DNA from: CAVQBP01 sp963723205
GTDB taxonomy: Bacteria; Bacteroidota; Ignavibacteria; Ignavibacteriales; Ignavibacteriaceae
DNA length: 64,000 nucleotides
Reading direction: 5' to 3'
Assembly (NCBI GenBank): GCA_963723205.1
Contig: CAVRQC010000024.1
Location: 1-64,000, forward strand
Part shown: one piece after another, positions 63,535 to 64,000 of the stretch
Layout: each line of letters starts with the position of its first letter
Numbering within the stretch: position 1 is the first letter of the stretch
Position numbers and translations under genes: made by a program
Notes under the pieces: model-generated
Database searches by the model: none
The model's input: only the letters and a program-made list of their open reading frames with translations
Told to the model about the DNA's origin: nothing

Positions 63535-64000
63535 TTGGAAATAAATTTATTAAAATATCTAACACTAAACAGAACAATTAACATTCTTAAAATTATTACT
63601 TCATTCAGCATCTCAAGGATTTTAAGAAAGCCGATAGTTTGGGGAATGCCGGTTTCATATTCTATTGAGCCGACAAATCACTGCAACCTAAAATGCCCTG
63701 AATGTCCGTCCGGTTTAGGTGCTTTAACCCGTCCATTAGGTCTGCTAAAATTAGATGACTTTAAAAATATAATTAACCAGATAAAAAGCACCGGATTTTA
63801 TATCCAGCTTTTTTTCCAGGGAGAACCTTTTATAAATAAGCAGCTTGCTTTAATGATAAAATATGCACGTGAAAATAGTATTTATGTTTCAATAAGTACA
63901 AACGGACATTTTATTACTGAAAAAAATGTTGATTCAATTTTAGAGAATGCTCCCGATAAGCTTATTTTTTCAATTGACGGATTGGATGAAGAAAGTTACC
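63535..64000 (+). CDS. Radical SAM protein, 3' end outside the window
   Basis: From TTG 63535 (the first in-frame candidate start after a stop at 63502) the frame runs off the window after 155 codons. The cluster motif is CNLKCPEC at about residue 50 (CxxxCxxC), preceded by SYSIEPTNH, followed by LGLLKLDDFKNII, FFQGEPFIN and STNGHFI, all as in SPASM/MoaA-like radical SAM enzymes. The remaining C-terminal part and the substrate cannot be judged. It is divergent from bshC. Confidence 0.85.
   Translation, partial: MEINLLKYLTLNRTINILKIITSFSISRILRKPIVWGMPVSYSIEPTNHCNLKCPECPSGLGALTRPLGLLKLDDFKNIINQIKSTGFYIQLFFQGEPFINKQLALMIKYARENSIYVSISTNGHFITEKNVDSILENAPDKLIFSIDGLDEESY

Overview
The window is AT-rich DNA from a bacterium of the Bacteroidota/Chlorobi/Ignavibacteriota group, most likely an Ignavibacteria-type organism. 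The evidence: two secreted proteins end in a type IX secretion (T9SS) sorting domain of the NYPNPFNP type; the sigma-70 factor is short (286 aa) and lacks region 1.1; a BshC bacillithiol enzyme is present; a TonB receptor is paired with a DUF4249-like lipoprotein; and Shine-Dalgarno sequences are often weak. No plasmid, prophage or CRISPR array is visible. The only clear transposon is one IS element.

Layout. 0.2-6.5 kb is regulatory: an RRM RNA-binding protein, a sigma-70 factor, two paralogous NarL-type response regulators around a B12-binding-type radical SAM enzyme, a lone receiver protein and a rubrerythrin. 6.8-12 kb holds small membrane, DinB-like and DUF302 proteins and a Crp/Fnr regulator followed by a broken thioredoxin-like gene. 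12-23.4 kb is an accessory block rich in repeats: secreted carbohydrate-active enzymes, an SMP-30 lactonase, an alpha/beta hydrolase, a PRC-barrel protein, T9SS-exported proteins and the relic of a GH2 beta-galactosidase. 23.5-25.9 kb contains a bacterial cereblon-like (CULT) protein and the IS element. 25.9-40 kb is mostly housekeeping: an S9 peptidase, clpP-tig, tRNA-Leu, a PP2C phosphatase, murA, a membrane peptidase with TPR repeats, an AI-2E-type permease, a CCA-adding enzyme and a GNAT enzyme. 40.5-47.7 kb is a MacAB-TolC-like export operon with three permease genes. 47.8-54.2 kb has a second peptidase-MA-like protein, an acyl-CoA dehydrogenase, guaB, a glycosyltransferase and purD. On the minus strand, 57.3-54.2 kb is an Rrf2-cysteine desulfurase-HesB-superoxide dismutase cluster. 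Also on the minus strand, 63.4-57.4 kb is bshC followed by a TonB receptor, a lipoprotein and a tandem rhodanese-like lipoprotein. The last 470 bases start another radical SAM gene.

The most rewarding observations are of several kinds. Some are genes hidden by lesions: a thioredoxin-like gene with two frameshifts, bshC with its last ~69 codons in another frame, a lipoprotein frame with two in-frame stops, and the GH2 relic. Other genes keep a recognisable fold but have changed key residues: Asp at the switch Thr/Ser position of both NarL-type receivers, Ser for Cys in both rhodanese loops, and Lys for a diiron Glu in rubrerythrin. A third group is structural: a complete aromatic cage in the cereblon-like protein, and a dispersed palindromic repeat family confined to the accessory block. 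Every indel noted in bshC, the thioredoxin-like gene and the GH2 relic is a one-base loss at or beside a homopolymer, so consensus error must be excluded before calling them pseudogenes.
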